DNA of 64,000 bases from Capsaspora owczarzaki ATCC 30864. Lineage: Eukaryota > Opisthokonta > Filasterea. Numbering within the stretch: the first letter of the stretch is position 1; every line of letters begins with the position of its first letter. The stretch is from contig NW_011887295.1 of assembly GCF_000151315.2 (NCBI RefSeq), positions 124,001-188,000 on the forward strand, given 5' to 3'. Shown one piece after another: positions 22,082 to 33,484 of the stretch. Under the pieces are notes generated by a model. It was given only the letters and a program-made list of their open reading frames with translations. It was not told the DNA's origin and did not search any database. A program made the position numbers and the translations under genes.

Positions 22082-25000
22082 TTACTCGTCGTCAGTGGAA
22101 GCAAAGGCTTTTGGCGTGGTCTGGGGATCCTGGGCATCGCCGAGTAGCTCTGCAGGAACATTGGAGAGTGCAGGAAGTACCTTCTCGCGTGTCGTGGTGC
22201 GCTTCAGACGGGCCGTGTCAAACTTGTTGATGGACAGCGCGAGCTTGAGGTGGCCATCGATGAATGGCGCACTTTGGTCGCGGGTGAGTTTGGGCCGCTT
22301 GAGATTGGTGCGATTAAAGTTGCCAATGGACGCCATGATCTGCGCGTGCCCTTGGGCCAAGTCGCTGGTTTCCATAATGTTGAAAATATCCCCAAGCCCA
22401 ATGTTGGACGCGCGCGTGCTCGAGCCCGTGGACGACTGCCGCTGAACCGGAGGTGGATGTGCCTCGCTCGCAGCCTCTGCGATTCCGGACGAGGCCGGGG
22501 ACAGTGCTGGGAACGACACCCCTGCGGCAGACGTGGTGGAGCTTGCAGCTCGGCTGCGAGTTTGGCTCGACTTCATTGAGGGCGAGGCAGCCGGTCCGGA
22601 TCCCGGCAGCGTAGTTGGAGGAGGAGGAGGAAGAGGAAGAAGAGGAGCGGATTGGGTGTTTGCGATCGCAGCCGTCGCAGCAACGGCCGTGGTCGCGGAG
22701 CTGGACAGGTCGACAAATTCCGTGGTGCTGCTTGGGACGCCAGTCACGGCCGACTGCTGTGGCCGACCTTTCATGGCTGGCATAAAGCCATTGGTTCTGA
22801 AGAAGGTCGGCGTGGTGGCTGCAGAAGCTGCTGCTGCCGTTGTTGTTGTTGGTGTTGTTGTTGTTGTTGCTGTGCTGAGCGGGGATGGTGACGCCGCCGC
22901 CGCGCTCGGGCTGGTCGGGGCCTCGGCAAAACTAGCAGATTGTGACCTCGACGACGATGAAAAGGAACCGCCAAGCGTGGATCCACTCGATGCCAGAGGA
23001 TCGTCCAAACGTTCGTTGAAAGGACTGCGATTGTGACTTCGCATCGTGATGAGCGATTCGGTGCGAGAACGTCGCGGGACTGGCTCCAAGTCTTGCTCAA
23101 ACTGCGGCACGCCTCCGGCATTGCTGGAGCCACGGCGCAGCGGAGAGCTGGATTCGGCCCTGACTGGAGGTGATGCGGGAATGCTGCCGCGTGGGCGATC
23201 CGTCGCGAGCGCCGGCGAAGGTGGTCCAGATGTTGTTGCAGTGGCAGCAAAAGTAGCGTCAGTGGCACCACCGGCAGCAGAAGGTCCTGTAGCTGTCATT
23301 TCGCGAACAACATTGGGGCGCAGCACGGCTGGCGAGTTTTGAACAATGCTGGCAAGCGCATCGCTAGCACTGGAAGAAGCCGACGAGTCGGCGGTGAAGG
23401 AAGAATCGCTGCTGCTGCTGCTGCTGACGGCAGCGTCGGCGGCAAACTTTGCTTGCGCAGCAGCATTCAGAATCAACGTCATGACTTGCTCGCTCTTGGC
23501 ACATTGCAGCGGGGTTTGGCCTCGCTCGTTTTGCAGCGTTGTGGAGGCTCCATGCTGCAACAGCAGCACTACAAAGCTCCCAAAGCCCCAGCGAGAGGCA
23601 GTGTGTAGCGCCGTATCACCTCGCTTGTTGGGAACGTTGACGCTGGCGCCCTTCTCGAGCAGCAACTCGGCACACTCGACGTGACCATTGCCAGCGCAAA
23701 AGTGCAGCGGTGTATTGCCGTTGCGGTCCTTCACGTTGAATTTGGCGGATGCATTGAGAAGCTTTGCGACAGCCACCTTGTGGTTGTACTGGCAAGCAAA
23801 GTGCAACGGGGTGTGTCCGTGAGCATTTCTCATGTTCACAGCCGCGCCGCATTTCACCAGCACCTCCACAATGTCATCGTGGCCGTGGAGAGATGCATAG
23901 TGGAGGGCGGTGATGCCATCGTGGAAAGTGCTGTTAATGTCCAGCACGGTTGACGGCTGCGACTGGAGCATGGAGCACTTGTCACATTGACAAAGAGGAT
24001 GGCACATGAGCAGCACGGCATCCGTCGGGGCAACTCGAACCGTGGGCCCGCTCCCATCCTCGGCGTCAATAATGCTCAGACGGAACTTGAAGAGAGCAAT
24101 GTCATCGTCGTCGATGGCCCTGAAGAGCGATTCCATTTCAGCCTCGTGCCGTCGCTGTGCTTCTGAGACGGCCGTGTTGGTGTCCGCCGGGTCTGCATTA
24201 GCTGGCTCTGACAGGGTCTCTGGTACCAATGAGGCGCGAATATCGTTGGACAGCGCCGGCTGCGTCAATGTGCGGCGCAGGGTTGACGCGTTTCGGGCGC
24301 CGTCAGCTGCCGTTGCCGGGGAGCTCACGAAGCCGGCAGAGCTACTCAATCCGGCTGGTTTCAACATTGCAGAAGTCGCGCTACGGGTTAGAGTCGAAGG
24401 ACGAGTCGGAAAGGCAGCCGCTTGCTGTGCGCTCACTTGCTCGTCAAACCCTTCGACACTGACCGGGTCGTCTTCTGTTTCGGTGCGAATCAGATCAGCG
24501 ATCTAGAGTAAAAATAATAATAATAATAATAGGAGTTGGATTGCGTCATGGAAACCGGAGGATCGGGAGAAGGAACAAGAACAGGCGCAAACGAACGATG
24601 AGAACAGGGCAACACCCCAGATTCCAGCAACAACAACCGTCTCCGTTGAAACGTCACACCATCCACAGTACCTTCTTGTTCTGGGCACACTGCAACGGAG
24701 TTTCATGCCGGCTGTTGCGCAGGGCCGCCATCGCACCGTGGCGCAGCAACACCTGGACAATGTCGATAAAGCCCCATTTGGAGGCAAGATGCAAGGCCGT
24801 GTTGCCGCGCCCATTGGTCATATTTACATCAACGACATGGGTCAGGGCATTGACACCTCGGGCTTCATTTCGAACGAGTTCTTTGACGCAGTCGAGGTGG
24901 CCATGCAGCGCAGCAAAATGGAGCGACGTGTTGCCCTCGTGGTCTGCTAGCGAGAGGTCTGCACCCTTGCTGAGCAGCACCTTGACAACGTCCAGGTGAT

Positions 25001-27576
25001 TTCTAGGGCAAATACGTCATGATGTGCGACAGTCAGAAGAGACCCGATAGACAAAAAACAATCCCCAAACAAACAGACGAACAGACAGTTAAAAAAAAAA
25101 AAAGCAAAAAAAAAAACCGCAAAAAACAGGCCCGAATTTCATTTCTCCTTACCGTTGACAGGCAGAGTGCAGCGGGGTCAGACCCATGTAGTTGGCTGCA
25201 TTCACAATCGCGCCAAACTCAATCAACGTCTTGACCATGTCGACATGCCCAAGGCGAGCAGCGACGTGCAAAGCAGTGCAGCCTTCGCCATCACGAGAGT
25301 ACACGGTAATGCTCGAATCAAGATCGATGGGATCATCGTCGACCGGAGCGTCTGGCGCATCGTGCGGGCGACCAACAGTGGCCAGCGTGGCTTGGCATTT
25401 GGCACAGTCGCAGAGTGGGTGACACAGCGTTGACTCGACTTCTTCACGCGTGATGACGCGATGGGTGGGCGAGGTCGATGCGTCGGCGCCGATAGAGTTT
25501 AACTGCAGCATGGAAGACGCGCGACGCCCTAACGAAGCGGCGGCCAAAATAGCACGAACTTCTGGCAACTGGTTGCTGTTGACCTTCTTGAAAAACGACT
25601 CAACGGCGGCGCGCCCGCCACGGAGCATGTGTGCCACCAGAATGTCGATATTATCCTTCTTTTTGAGATTGGGCTGCTGTGAACTGGGTTGCAATGCGTC
25701 ACTAAAGCTGAAAGTGCGTCGCGCCGGCGACACCGCAGCGCCACCACCACTAGCAGCAGCCGTGCTTGGAGACGTGGCGACACTGGTGGCAACCGAGCCA
25801 GCGCCTCCCGAGCTCCAGAGTCCAGGAATTTCAGAGTGCGCCCTGTTTCGAGGAGGCTGCAACGTGGTCGATGATGCGTCTGCAGACACGGCCTCCGACG
25901 CAGTCCCAGGCAACGCGTCTGCGTGACCAAGCAACTCGGCAATTTCACGATTCCGCCCGGATGATGCGTGACCTTGCCCAGCGTGCGACGTGCCAATGTT
26001 CAAGCCAAGTCGCTCTGTAGCAAACCGCGCAAACTCGTCGCTCTTGATGTGCTCAACTGCAGCTTGGAAGGACGCCAAGGTGAAGGCAAACGCGTCCGTG
26101 CCGTTGCTGGCAAACCGGAAGCTTTGGGTGTACCACAGGTTGGCGTGCCAGTTGGGAATGTCAGAGCGGATGACGATGAGAATCAAAATGGGCAAGAGAT
26201 CGTCCGTGGAGAGCACGAGTGGCGGCGAGGAGGCCGATTTCGTGCCGGCAGCTGGTGTGGCCGTGATCGCCGCAATGCTCTTCCGGAGGACGTGCAGCTT
26301 TTCGAGTGGGGTCTTGACCATGTTTAGGCGTGCAATGTTCGCAACGGCGCTGGAGATGCCGAGACCCAGCTCTGCGGGCACATCCATGTCTTTGTCGGAC
26401 AAGTCGAGCAAGGCTCGAGTTTTGCGGTTGAACGAGGTGTCCAGATGCGCAAAGGTGGAGCAGGCGCCGTCAAAGATTTTGAGGTAGATGCCGTCGAGAA
26501 TGTACGTTTCGAGAGAAAGCTTGAGCGCAGTCATCATTGCAGTGTTGGAGCGTGCCTGCGCGCCGATGCGGGTGGTGAGCATTGCCTGCATGCCTCGTGT
26601 GTAAATGGTGTGTGCCGCGTCGATTGTATGGCGGAGCGAGTGTGCCATGAACTGGAAGCTGGCGTTGAAGAGGCTGATGGATTCTGTGATGCGAAAGAAG
26701 GTGGGTGTGTTTTCGGGGTCGGACCAGAGGAAATTGGAGCACTCTTCGTACGTCTGGAATTGCAGGGCGGCGCCCAGCGCAGATGCAGTGTCACTGCTGC
26801 CCGATGACGCAGAGTTTTGGGATTTGCCGTCGCCGGCGACCGGGAGCAGCGGGCGGGACAAGCACAAGACTCGGAAGCTTTCGTCGCGGGTGTTGTAAAA
26901 GCTCTCCTCAAAGAGGATGGTTGCTTCAATCCTCGTGCGAAACCCTGCATCTGTCACGACAGTCCGTCGCGCATTATCAATGCGGATTTTGCGCTGGTTG
27001 GCCGTGTCGAACACGAGCGAATCTGAGCTCTGAGAATGCTTGTTCGTCGGACCTCCATCCGTGCTTGCTGTTGGCGTTCCAGGCGCCGCAGTGGGAGCAG
27101 TCACAGCATTAGAGCCATTTCCACTGCTACTAATAGCAGTACTGCTGCTACTACCACTGCCACTGCTACTGCTACTACTACTTGTCATGGCTGGGCTTGC
27201 GACGTGCGACTCGATCAGCTCCTTGGTCAATGCCGCAGCAGCGACGGTTCCGCTCCGGGGCACGAGAATGACATGGCGCTTGTCCGCCGCGCGCGTGTAC
27301 AGCTTGCGATGCTTGTTCTTGAGCGTCTGGAAGAAGGCGTTCTCGACGAGGTCTTCGTCGTACGTTGGCGGGGCGGCCGTCTCAATGACGTATGGAGTCG
27401 CGTTGGACTCGTCTCTGTCGTCGGCGTCGGCGTCGGGTGCTTCGACCTCTGCAGCAGCAGCAGTAGCAGCAGCAGCGGCGACCTGGGCTCCGGCGCCGGT
27501 GCTGTGATGGGTGGCAGTGGCAGTGGCAATGGCTGGGTTGCTCCCGTCGCCAATCCTACTTGCGCTGGTCGCCTGC

Positions 27577-27613
<37 letters not shown>

Positions 27614-27752
27614 GTTGCGGCTCGGTCTGCTGCTGTTGTTGCTGTGCTGCGATTGCGGCTGGACTGTCGACGAGCTCGCCAGAGTCGTTGAGTGGCGAAC
27701 CACCAAAGGACGATCTGGGCGTCACAGTGTCAAACAAGTCGTAGTCCATCAT
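22082..27752 (-). CDS. ANKRD27: VARP/ANKRD27-like VPS9 and ankyrin-repeat protein
   Basis: Exons 27752-25153, 25002-24672 and 24502-22082 total 5352 nt, or 1783 aa (human 1050; the excess is low-complexity sequence). After a poly-Gln/Ala N-terminus the order follows VARP: an N-terminal domain with DEDLVENAFFQTL; a VPS9 Rab-GEF region around residues 380-560 with DDLLPIL and IPNWHANL; then CHPLCDCAKC (residues 777-786) and a first ankyrin array across exons 1-2; then CHPLCQCDKC (from residue 1144) and a second ankyrin array. In animal VARP these two cysteine motifs bind the retromer subunit VPS29. The C-terminal 450 residues are Ser/Ala-rich. Expected role: a Rab21/Rab32-linked endosomal recycling scaffold that also contacts HOPS and R-SNAREs. 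Confidence 0.94.
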
Positions 27753-27835
27753 GTCTGCAGCGAAGCGAGAGAGTCTGAGCAACGAAGATCAAAGAAAAAA
27801 AAACAAATAAGAAACAAAAATAATAATAAAAAAGA

Positions 27836-27841
27836 GACTGA
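27836..27841 (-). promoter_or_regulatory. TCAGTC initiator-like motif upstream of VARP
   Basis: The coding strand reads TTTCTCAGTCTCTTTTTT, 84 bp upstream of the ATG at 27752. Confidence 0.4.
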
Positions 27842-28510
27842 GAAATGAATCTGTTTCCCCTTAACAAAGAGGATTTGGTCTCATTCTGCTGCTGCTGCTG
27901 CTGCGTCGCTCGATGTTCACAATGACTCTCTCAACATAGTCATCATCACACACAAAGAGAGAGAATTTGCTCTGCTCTGCTCTGTAAGATCATAAAAACT
28001 CGTCTCTTTCGGTCGCTCTAGCTGCGTTTTTTGTTTTCTCAGTTTCAATGGCAAAAGTATCACAGCTCTGATACATGTATCTCTCTGGACTGCTTTAGAT
28101 GGTCCAGTTGAGATTTTCCAGTGGTATGTGGTATGGGCCTGTATGATTCTTTGGTCGGCAGTAGATCAACTGAACAGCTCCCGCGACTGCAATCCAACCC
28201 AAGCCGAGCTATCTGCCACCTCAGCTCTAAGCTGCAAGTTAATCAGAGACGTCAAGCAAAACAACTGAGGACCCAACGGCGAGGTGGCAAGGAACTTGAC
28301 ATTTATTGCAGAAAGCTGAAGACACTGGATGGTGGAGTGCAGACAGTGGCCATGATTGACAAAAAAAAAAAAAAAAAAAAAACACCTCACAACACATCAC
28401 AATTCGACTTTGAGCTCAAGCGAAAGTTTGGCGAGCATGGCCTTGCGCGCCGCTTCCTTCTCTTTGTTGGTTCATTTGCTGCCACGGTGTCACGAATGGC
28501 TTTGGTCGGC
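27842..28510. other. Spacer upstream of VARP
   Basis: It contains a CTG run near 27888-27903 and an A-run at about 28362-28382, plus the 3' flank of the next gene. The plus-strand open frame here continues antisense into the neighbouring exon and is treated as a shadow. I see no gene. Confidence 0.4.
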
Positions 28511-30797
28511 TCATGTCGACGCCTCGGCCAGCATTCCAAGCCGTTCCAACATCAACCTCTTCCCCTGCTCTATATCGTTATCCTGAATACGAGTGACGCG
28601 CGACAGATCGAGCAGGGCAGCGTGAAGAACTCCATTCACCCTGTAGAAGCCTACATGACGCCAGTCCAAATCGCCGTGCCGATAACCCGCCTCCGCCATG
28701 ATGGTGATGGCGGTGCGGATGGCGTCGAGTTCGGCTGGGTCCGTGCGCGGCTGACCATACGTCTTGAGGAAAGGCATGACAAGGCAGAGCCCCACTTCAT
28801 TCAAGGTGTGAGTGAACGTGGCTGGTAGCCCTGGCCAGATCTTCCAACGTTCGCACTCGGCTTGAATATCTTCCGCCAACGTTCCTGGCAGAAAGATCTT
28901 CACGACGCAGACTTTGCCGCCTTTGCCGTTGGTGGCCAGCCAGGCTGTGCCGTCTCCGCCACCGCCGAGTCGGAAAAGCAGCCAGAAGTGCTCCGCTTGC
29001 TTTGACACCATCGCGGAAAAATTCAGCACGGGGGTCGGAATGGCTTGCCACGAGCGATCAGCCTGTGACATTTGCAGCGCTACTGTGCCACCGGTGGCAC
29101 GGCTGGGAACGGCGCGACTCATCTTGTAGAGCACCGAGAGCAAATGCGGGAAAAGCTGAGGGTCGTCGTGGCGGAAAATGCTCGAAGCATATAGCTGTCG
29201 GGGCAGCTCTTGTCCATCAGGTAAATTGGCCGTGAAGGCGTTCGTCGAGGAGAAATCAGGAACCGGCGCCCCGGCCGCAAACCCGTCAAGATCCGGTCTG
29301 CCTGGAAGAGGCAGCGGGCCGTCTGACCCGGCCATTGCGATGCTCTGCGGATCATCGAGCCAGAAGATCCTCCAGAACTTGTAGTTGGTGAGGACGCCAA
29401 AAACGTGGTTGAGATTGAACGTCATGCGAAGCTCTTGCAGGTAGTCGAAGAGCTGTCCGATGATATTGGCGTCATTCATATCTTCCTTGGCGAGTCTGTA
29501 GTCTTCCTCAACAGAGTGGTTGGCAGCAGACGCACGGCTGGGGCACTTGACTTCGAAGGCGCCGCGACCCGTTCCGAGCGTGGAGATGTACCACAGATCA
29601 GACTTTTGACTGTTCGCACTCGTTGAGTTTAAAGAAGCATTTTGTAAAAAGTGAATGCTCGTATCTTCATCTTCCGCGTGGCCGATGAGGTGCTGAGGAA
29701 TTGATCGGATCAGAGTCATGAGAACGGCCGAAACAAGCTGCTGAATGGTAGCTTCGCTGTCGTAGCCAAGCTTAACCGTGAGTGTAGTGGTGCCAGCCGT
29801 TCGGTACTTCTGGAACAGGTGGGGATGGCAGTTGAAAGTGCCAGCAACAGCGGTGGCTGGTGGGTGGCGCGAGGATGCAGTTGTTATGGAGGAGGGTCGG
29901 AAACAGCCGACGAGAGGGGGCAGGCCTTTGTCAAGTTCCAATAGAAATACATGACGAGCTGTTTGAAAGGTGAAAGCCAAAGTTAGGATTTTCGAAAGCA
30001 GAAAAAAGCAAGAGGAAAACCACCAAGTGACTGACCTTTTTCTTCGGCAACCTCGGCTCTCGTCTCGGCAACCTCGGCTCTCGTCTCGGCAACCTCGGCT
30101 CTCGTCTCGGCAACCTCGGCTCTCGTCTCGGCTTTCTGGCGCTCCTGCTCGGCTTTCTGGGCTCTCGTCTCGGCAGCCATCTTCTCGTTGTCGGCTTTCA
30201 GCCTAACTTCAAGCTCGGCAATCAGCTGCTTGAGAATCATGGAGGGACCAACAAGTGCGATCATTGGAATGAGAGCATGGGTAGACAGTTCCAGCTCTTG
30301 AAGCACTGCCGCGGCGCTCGTTTGCTGCGCCTGTGACGGAGGTGGGGGAGTCGTTGTGTTGATAGTACTCGCTATACGCAGAGCTGCCAGCAGGCCAGAC
30401 CGCTGGGTGGCTAGGTTGACGTTGGGCAAACGAGGCGAAAATCGCGCCAAAACGGCCGAGACGCCGAGACAAACTGCCAAGTCTTGCATCGGGTCGCTCG
30501 AAGCGGCGGCGGCGGCGGGGCCTTGGTCGACAGGACGGGCAGTGGAGGACGAGCTTGCATTGTTGGTTGCAGGGTTCGTGTCAGAGCTGCGGCGAGAAGC
30601 GAACCGGGGGTGGGTGGGGAAAGGCAATGATGTCAGTGTTTCAAACGGTTTCTTGGCATTTTTGGGATTTGACCGTCGCAAGTGCAGCTGGACGACCAGC
30701 CGTGGGCCGCATACACTTACATTGAAACACTCTGAAGTTGCACAGTGAGATCGCGGACGGAGGCGTCTGGTACAGCTCGGTCGTTGTTGTTGGACAT
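28511..30797 (-). CDS. Coiled-coil, PD-(D/E)XK nuclease-like and kinase-like fusion protein (Crinkler-type)
   Basis: Exons 30797-30721, 30586-30036 and 29958-28511 join in phase to 691 aa. Residues 1-150 are polar and Ala-rich. Residues of about 165-205 are heptads of the form AEVAETR, predicted coiled coil. Residues of about 330-415 contain GAFEVKCPS, with Glu345 and Lys347 as an E-x-K nuclease-like core, followed by FGVLTNYKFWRIFWL. The C-terminal third looks like a protein kinase: Lys563 in VVKIF, HGDLDW at 637-642, and DLS at 660 in the place of DFG. The usual catalytic-loop Asn is His644. This architecture is known from Crinkler (CR)-type proteins and related protist families. Activity and target cannot be read. 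The family name is an inference from motifs. Confidence 0.7.
30045..30128 (-). repeat. 21-bp coding tandem repeat, four copies (heptads)
   Basis: Four near-identical 21-bp units each encode seven residues of the AEVAETR type inside exon 2 of the fusion gene. The repeat length equals one coiled-coil heptad, so copy changes keep both the frame and the helix register. Confidence 0.85.
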
Positions 30798-30822
30798 GTT
30801 GGACTTGGAGTTGGCAAATAGT

Positions 30823-30828
30823 GACTGA
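30823..30828 (-). promoter_or_regulatory. TCAGTC motif upstream of the nuclease-kinase fusion gene
   Basis: GAGTCAGTCAC on the coding strand, 26 bp upstream of the ATG at 30797. Confidence 0.3.
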
Positions 30829-30998
30829 CTCGCTCCGATTCAGAATGAAAACAAACAACATTATTTGAAAATACTGGCGCAATAAGGGGGAGGGGAATAT
30901 GAGGAGATCTCGTCTAGACCGGGAAGAACTCGGAGGGTGAGACCACGCGACTTTGGCACAACTCCGCTCAATCTGTCTGTCGTCTTGAATGCTCAAGT

Positions 30999-31143
<145 letters not shown>

Positions 31144-31222
31144 GCCTCCTTCTCTACTATTGCAGTGAGCTGTACATGTATTATGCATGATGCTTCTTGA
31201 CGTTGATGACGACCCTTTCCAG

Positions 31223-31228
31223 TCAGTC
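31223..31228 (+). promoter_or_regulatory. TCAGTC motif upstream of the HERP-like gene
   Basis: CCAGTCAGTCTACTTTTTCC lies 31 bp upstream of the ATG at 31254. Confidence 0.35.
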
Positions 31229-31253
31229 TACTTTTTCCAATACAAAATACATA

Positions 31254-33278
31254 ATGGCGTCGTCGTCGTCGCTGCAGACGCTCGTTGTTCGCACTGCGCC
31301 GCTGCCTGGATTCGTCCCAAGCACAGCAGCACCATTGCCCTCATCATCATTATCATCATCATCATCATCATCAATGGCCGGACAGTCGCTGACGGCTGCT
31401 GCTGCTGCTGCTGCGGGCGACGTTGTGGTTGAAATCGCCGCGTCCGCTTCCCTCCGCGACGTCAAGCAGCGCATTGCCCAGACGCACCCGCTCAGGCCGC
31501 CCGTCGATGCGCAGCGACTCGTGTATGCAGGCCGCGTGTGGACCGACTCGGCCACCGTGCGCGACATGCTCCAGTCGCCGCTCGCGCTCCACCTCAAGGC
31601 GCAGCACAGCCAGCCAATGCTCGTCGTCCACCTCATCCTGCCCGCCAGCATCGCCAACCAACACCACCACAACCACCACAACCAACACCACCACCAGCAG
31701 CAGAAGCCTACTCCGACACCACAGTCAAGCACAAATCCGGCGAATTTGCCATTGCCATTGCGCGCCGATACCTCAACAGGTGAGTGCTGCTTCTGAGTTT
31801 TTTTTTTTTTTTTGTTTGTTTGTGTTTTTTTTTTTTTTTTTTCGTATCAACCTTTTACTGACATCGTATGTGTTAATGTTGGCCTGTTGTGTCGATCAAC
31901 CATCGACTTGCTTGCTTGCTTGGTGGGTTTTGTTTTGTGCGACCTCGACTCACAACCCCAAAAATTATTCAGATACGACTATCCAAGCTCAAGCTCCTCC
32001 TCACGACGCGACGACTCCTTCGAGAAACACTCTGCACGATGCGATCGCCGCAGCACATTTGCCAAAGTGAGTTGACAGAGTATTTTTTTTTTTTTTTTGA
32101 ATATGGATGTCTCGAGAACACAATACGTTTCGATGGCGACACTCACTCGCCGTCTGGATTTTGACAATCTTTGCATCTCTTGTTGTGCTCAGCGCACATG
32201 CTGCAATGTACAGCCATGCGCTGCTCATCCAGCAGCAGCAGCAAAATCTCATGCTGCAGCACCAGCTGCAGCAGATGCAGGCCATATACATGCAGACGAT
32301 GATGCCGCCGTTCGCTTCCCCGTTCGTCATGTCACCCCTGCACGCTGCTCCTCCGCCCGCGCTCGTCGATCCGGCACTCTTCCCCCAGCCATTCATGCAA
32401 GCTCCGCATTATCCCTTCAACCCAGTCGAAGAGCCGCTTGTGGCGCCGGAGCCGATCGACCCCGCCGTCGCTGAAGCCATGGCCGAAGAGGAGCAGATTG
32501 TGCGGGACGCCGAGATTGCAGCGGCATTAGAGGACGAAATGGAGCCCCGAGAGGGCCCGCTGTCACTTTTGATCAAGCTGGTCATTGTCGGATACATTCT
32601 CACCCAAAACGCCAGCTTCTACAAGAAGGCAGCCGTGCTCATCATTGCCATTCTCATTTTCATGTAAGCGTGTCAATAGTTACCTGGACCTTGAGAGGGA
32701 GAGGCGGGGGTGGGGGTTTGGGAGTTCATGCTGACCGGCCTATGCATGCGTTTCCTCTGTTGGTGTGCTTGTCATACAGTGTCCAGTCTGGGCTTCTTCG
32801 ACGACGACCGCAACCTCAACGCCGCCAACAGCCTCCGCACCCTCCAGCTCAAGCAGCGCCGGTCGCTGCTGGTGGTGGTGGTGCTGGTTCTGCAGCAGCA
32901 AATGTGCCAGCTGGCGGTACGCGACGAAGACATGGAGTTCTGGTGATTGTGTTTTTTTTTTCCATTTGAGGCGTTGTGCTCATGGATTGTTCACTTTTGT
33001 AGACACACCTGATGCCGCCAATGCAGTGCCTGCTGCACCCGTCATGCCACAAAGCACCACCTCCTTCACTGCTCCGCTCGGTGGGGCGAGTCCTATATCT
33101 GTTTGTCTCTTCGCTGTTTGTTGAGTATGTCATTCGCTTGATATTTGTGGGGGGGGGGGACACTGTCAGGATTATTTTGGACGCTCACATGCTCCATTGA
33201 TTTTCATTCTTTCCAGGGCCGTTCCTCAACCACTTTAACTTTGTTGTGGCGAAGCGTCTTATCTATTTCGGTGCATAA
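31254..33278 (+). CDS. HERP-like ubiquitin-domain membrane protein
   Basis: Exons 31254-31779, 31973-32066, 32193-32663, 32780-32916, 33003-33080 and 33217-33278 give 455 aa. Residues of about 50-130 look like a ubiquitin-like domain: VVVEIAASASLRDVKQRIA, then QRLVYAGRVW, then LVVHLIL. A His/Asn/Gln-rich linker and a Gln-rich segment follow. A hydrophobic hairpin-like stretch (LLIKLVIVGYIL and AAVLIIAILIFM) lies at about residues 335-365. This layout, an N-terminal Ubl and a C-terminal membrane hairpin, is that of HERPUD proteins, which recruit ubiquilin and the HRD1 complex in ER-associated degradation. Identity beyond the layout is weak. The last three exons are set by phase alone. Confidence 0.55.
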
Positions 33279-33457
33279 AAGAAGCACTTCTTGATCGACT
33301 GACGGGCTCAACTCGTCGTCCTGCAAATAAACAAATCCAGCCCATGTGTCTTTGCGAATGAATGAACATTACAACATTGACAAGCAGTAATCGCAAAAAA
33401 AAAAAAAAAAAAAAAAAATGATCTACATCACAAGAACAAAAGCAAAATAAAAGCAAC

Positions 33458-33463
33458 TCAGTC
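33458..33463 (+). promoter_or_regulatory. TCAGTC motif upstream of the SDR42E-like gene
   Basis: CTCAGTCTCTTTTCAACC, 27 bp before the ATG at 33485, implying a very short leader if transcription starts here. Confidence 0.4.
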
Positions 33464-33484
33464 TCTTTTCAACCCTTCTTTCCA

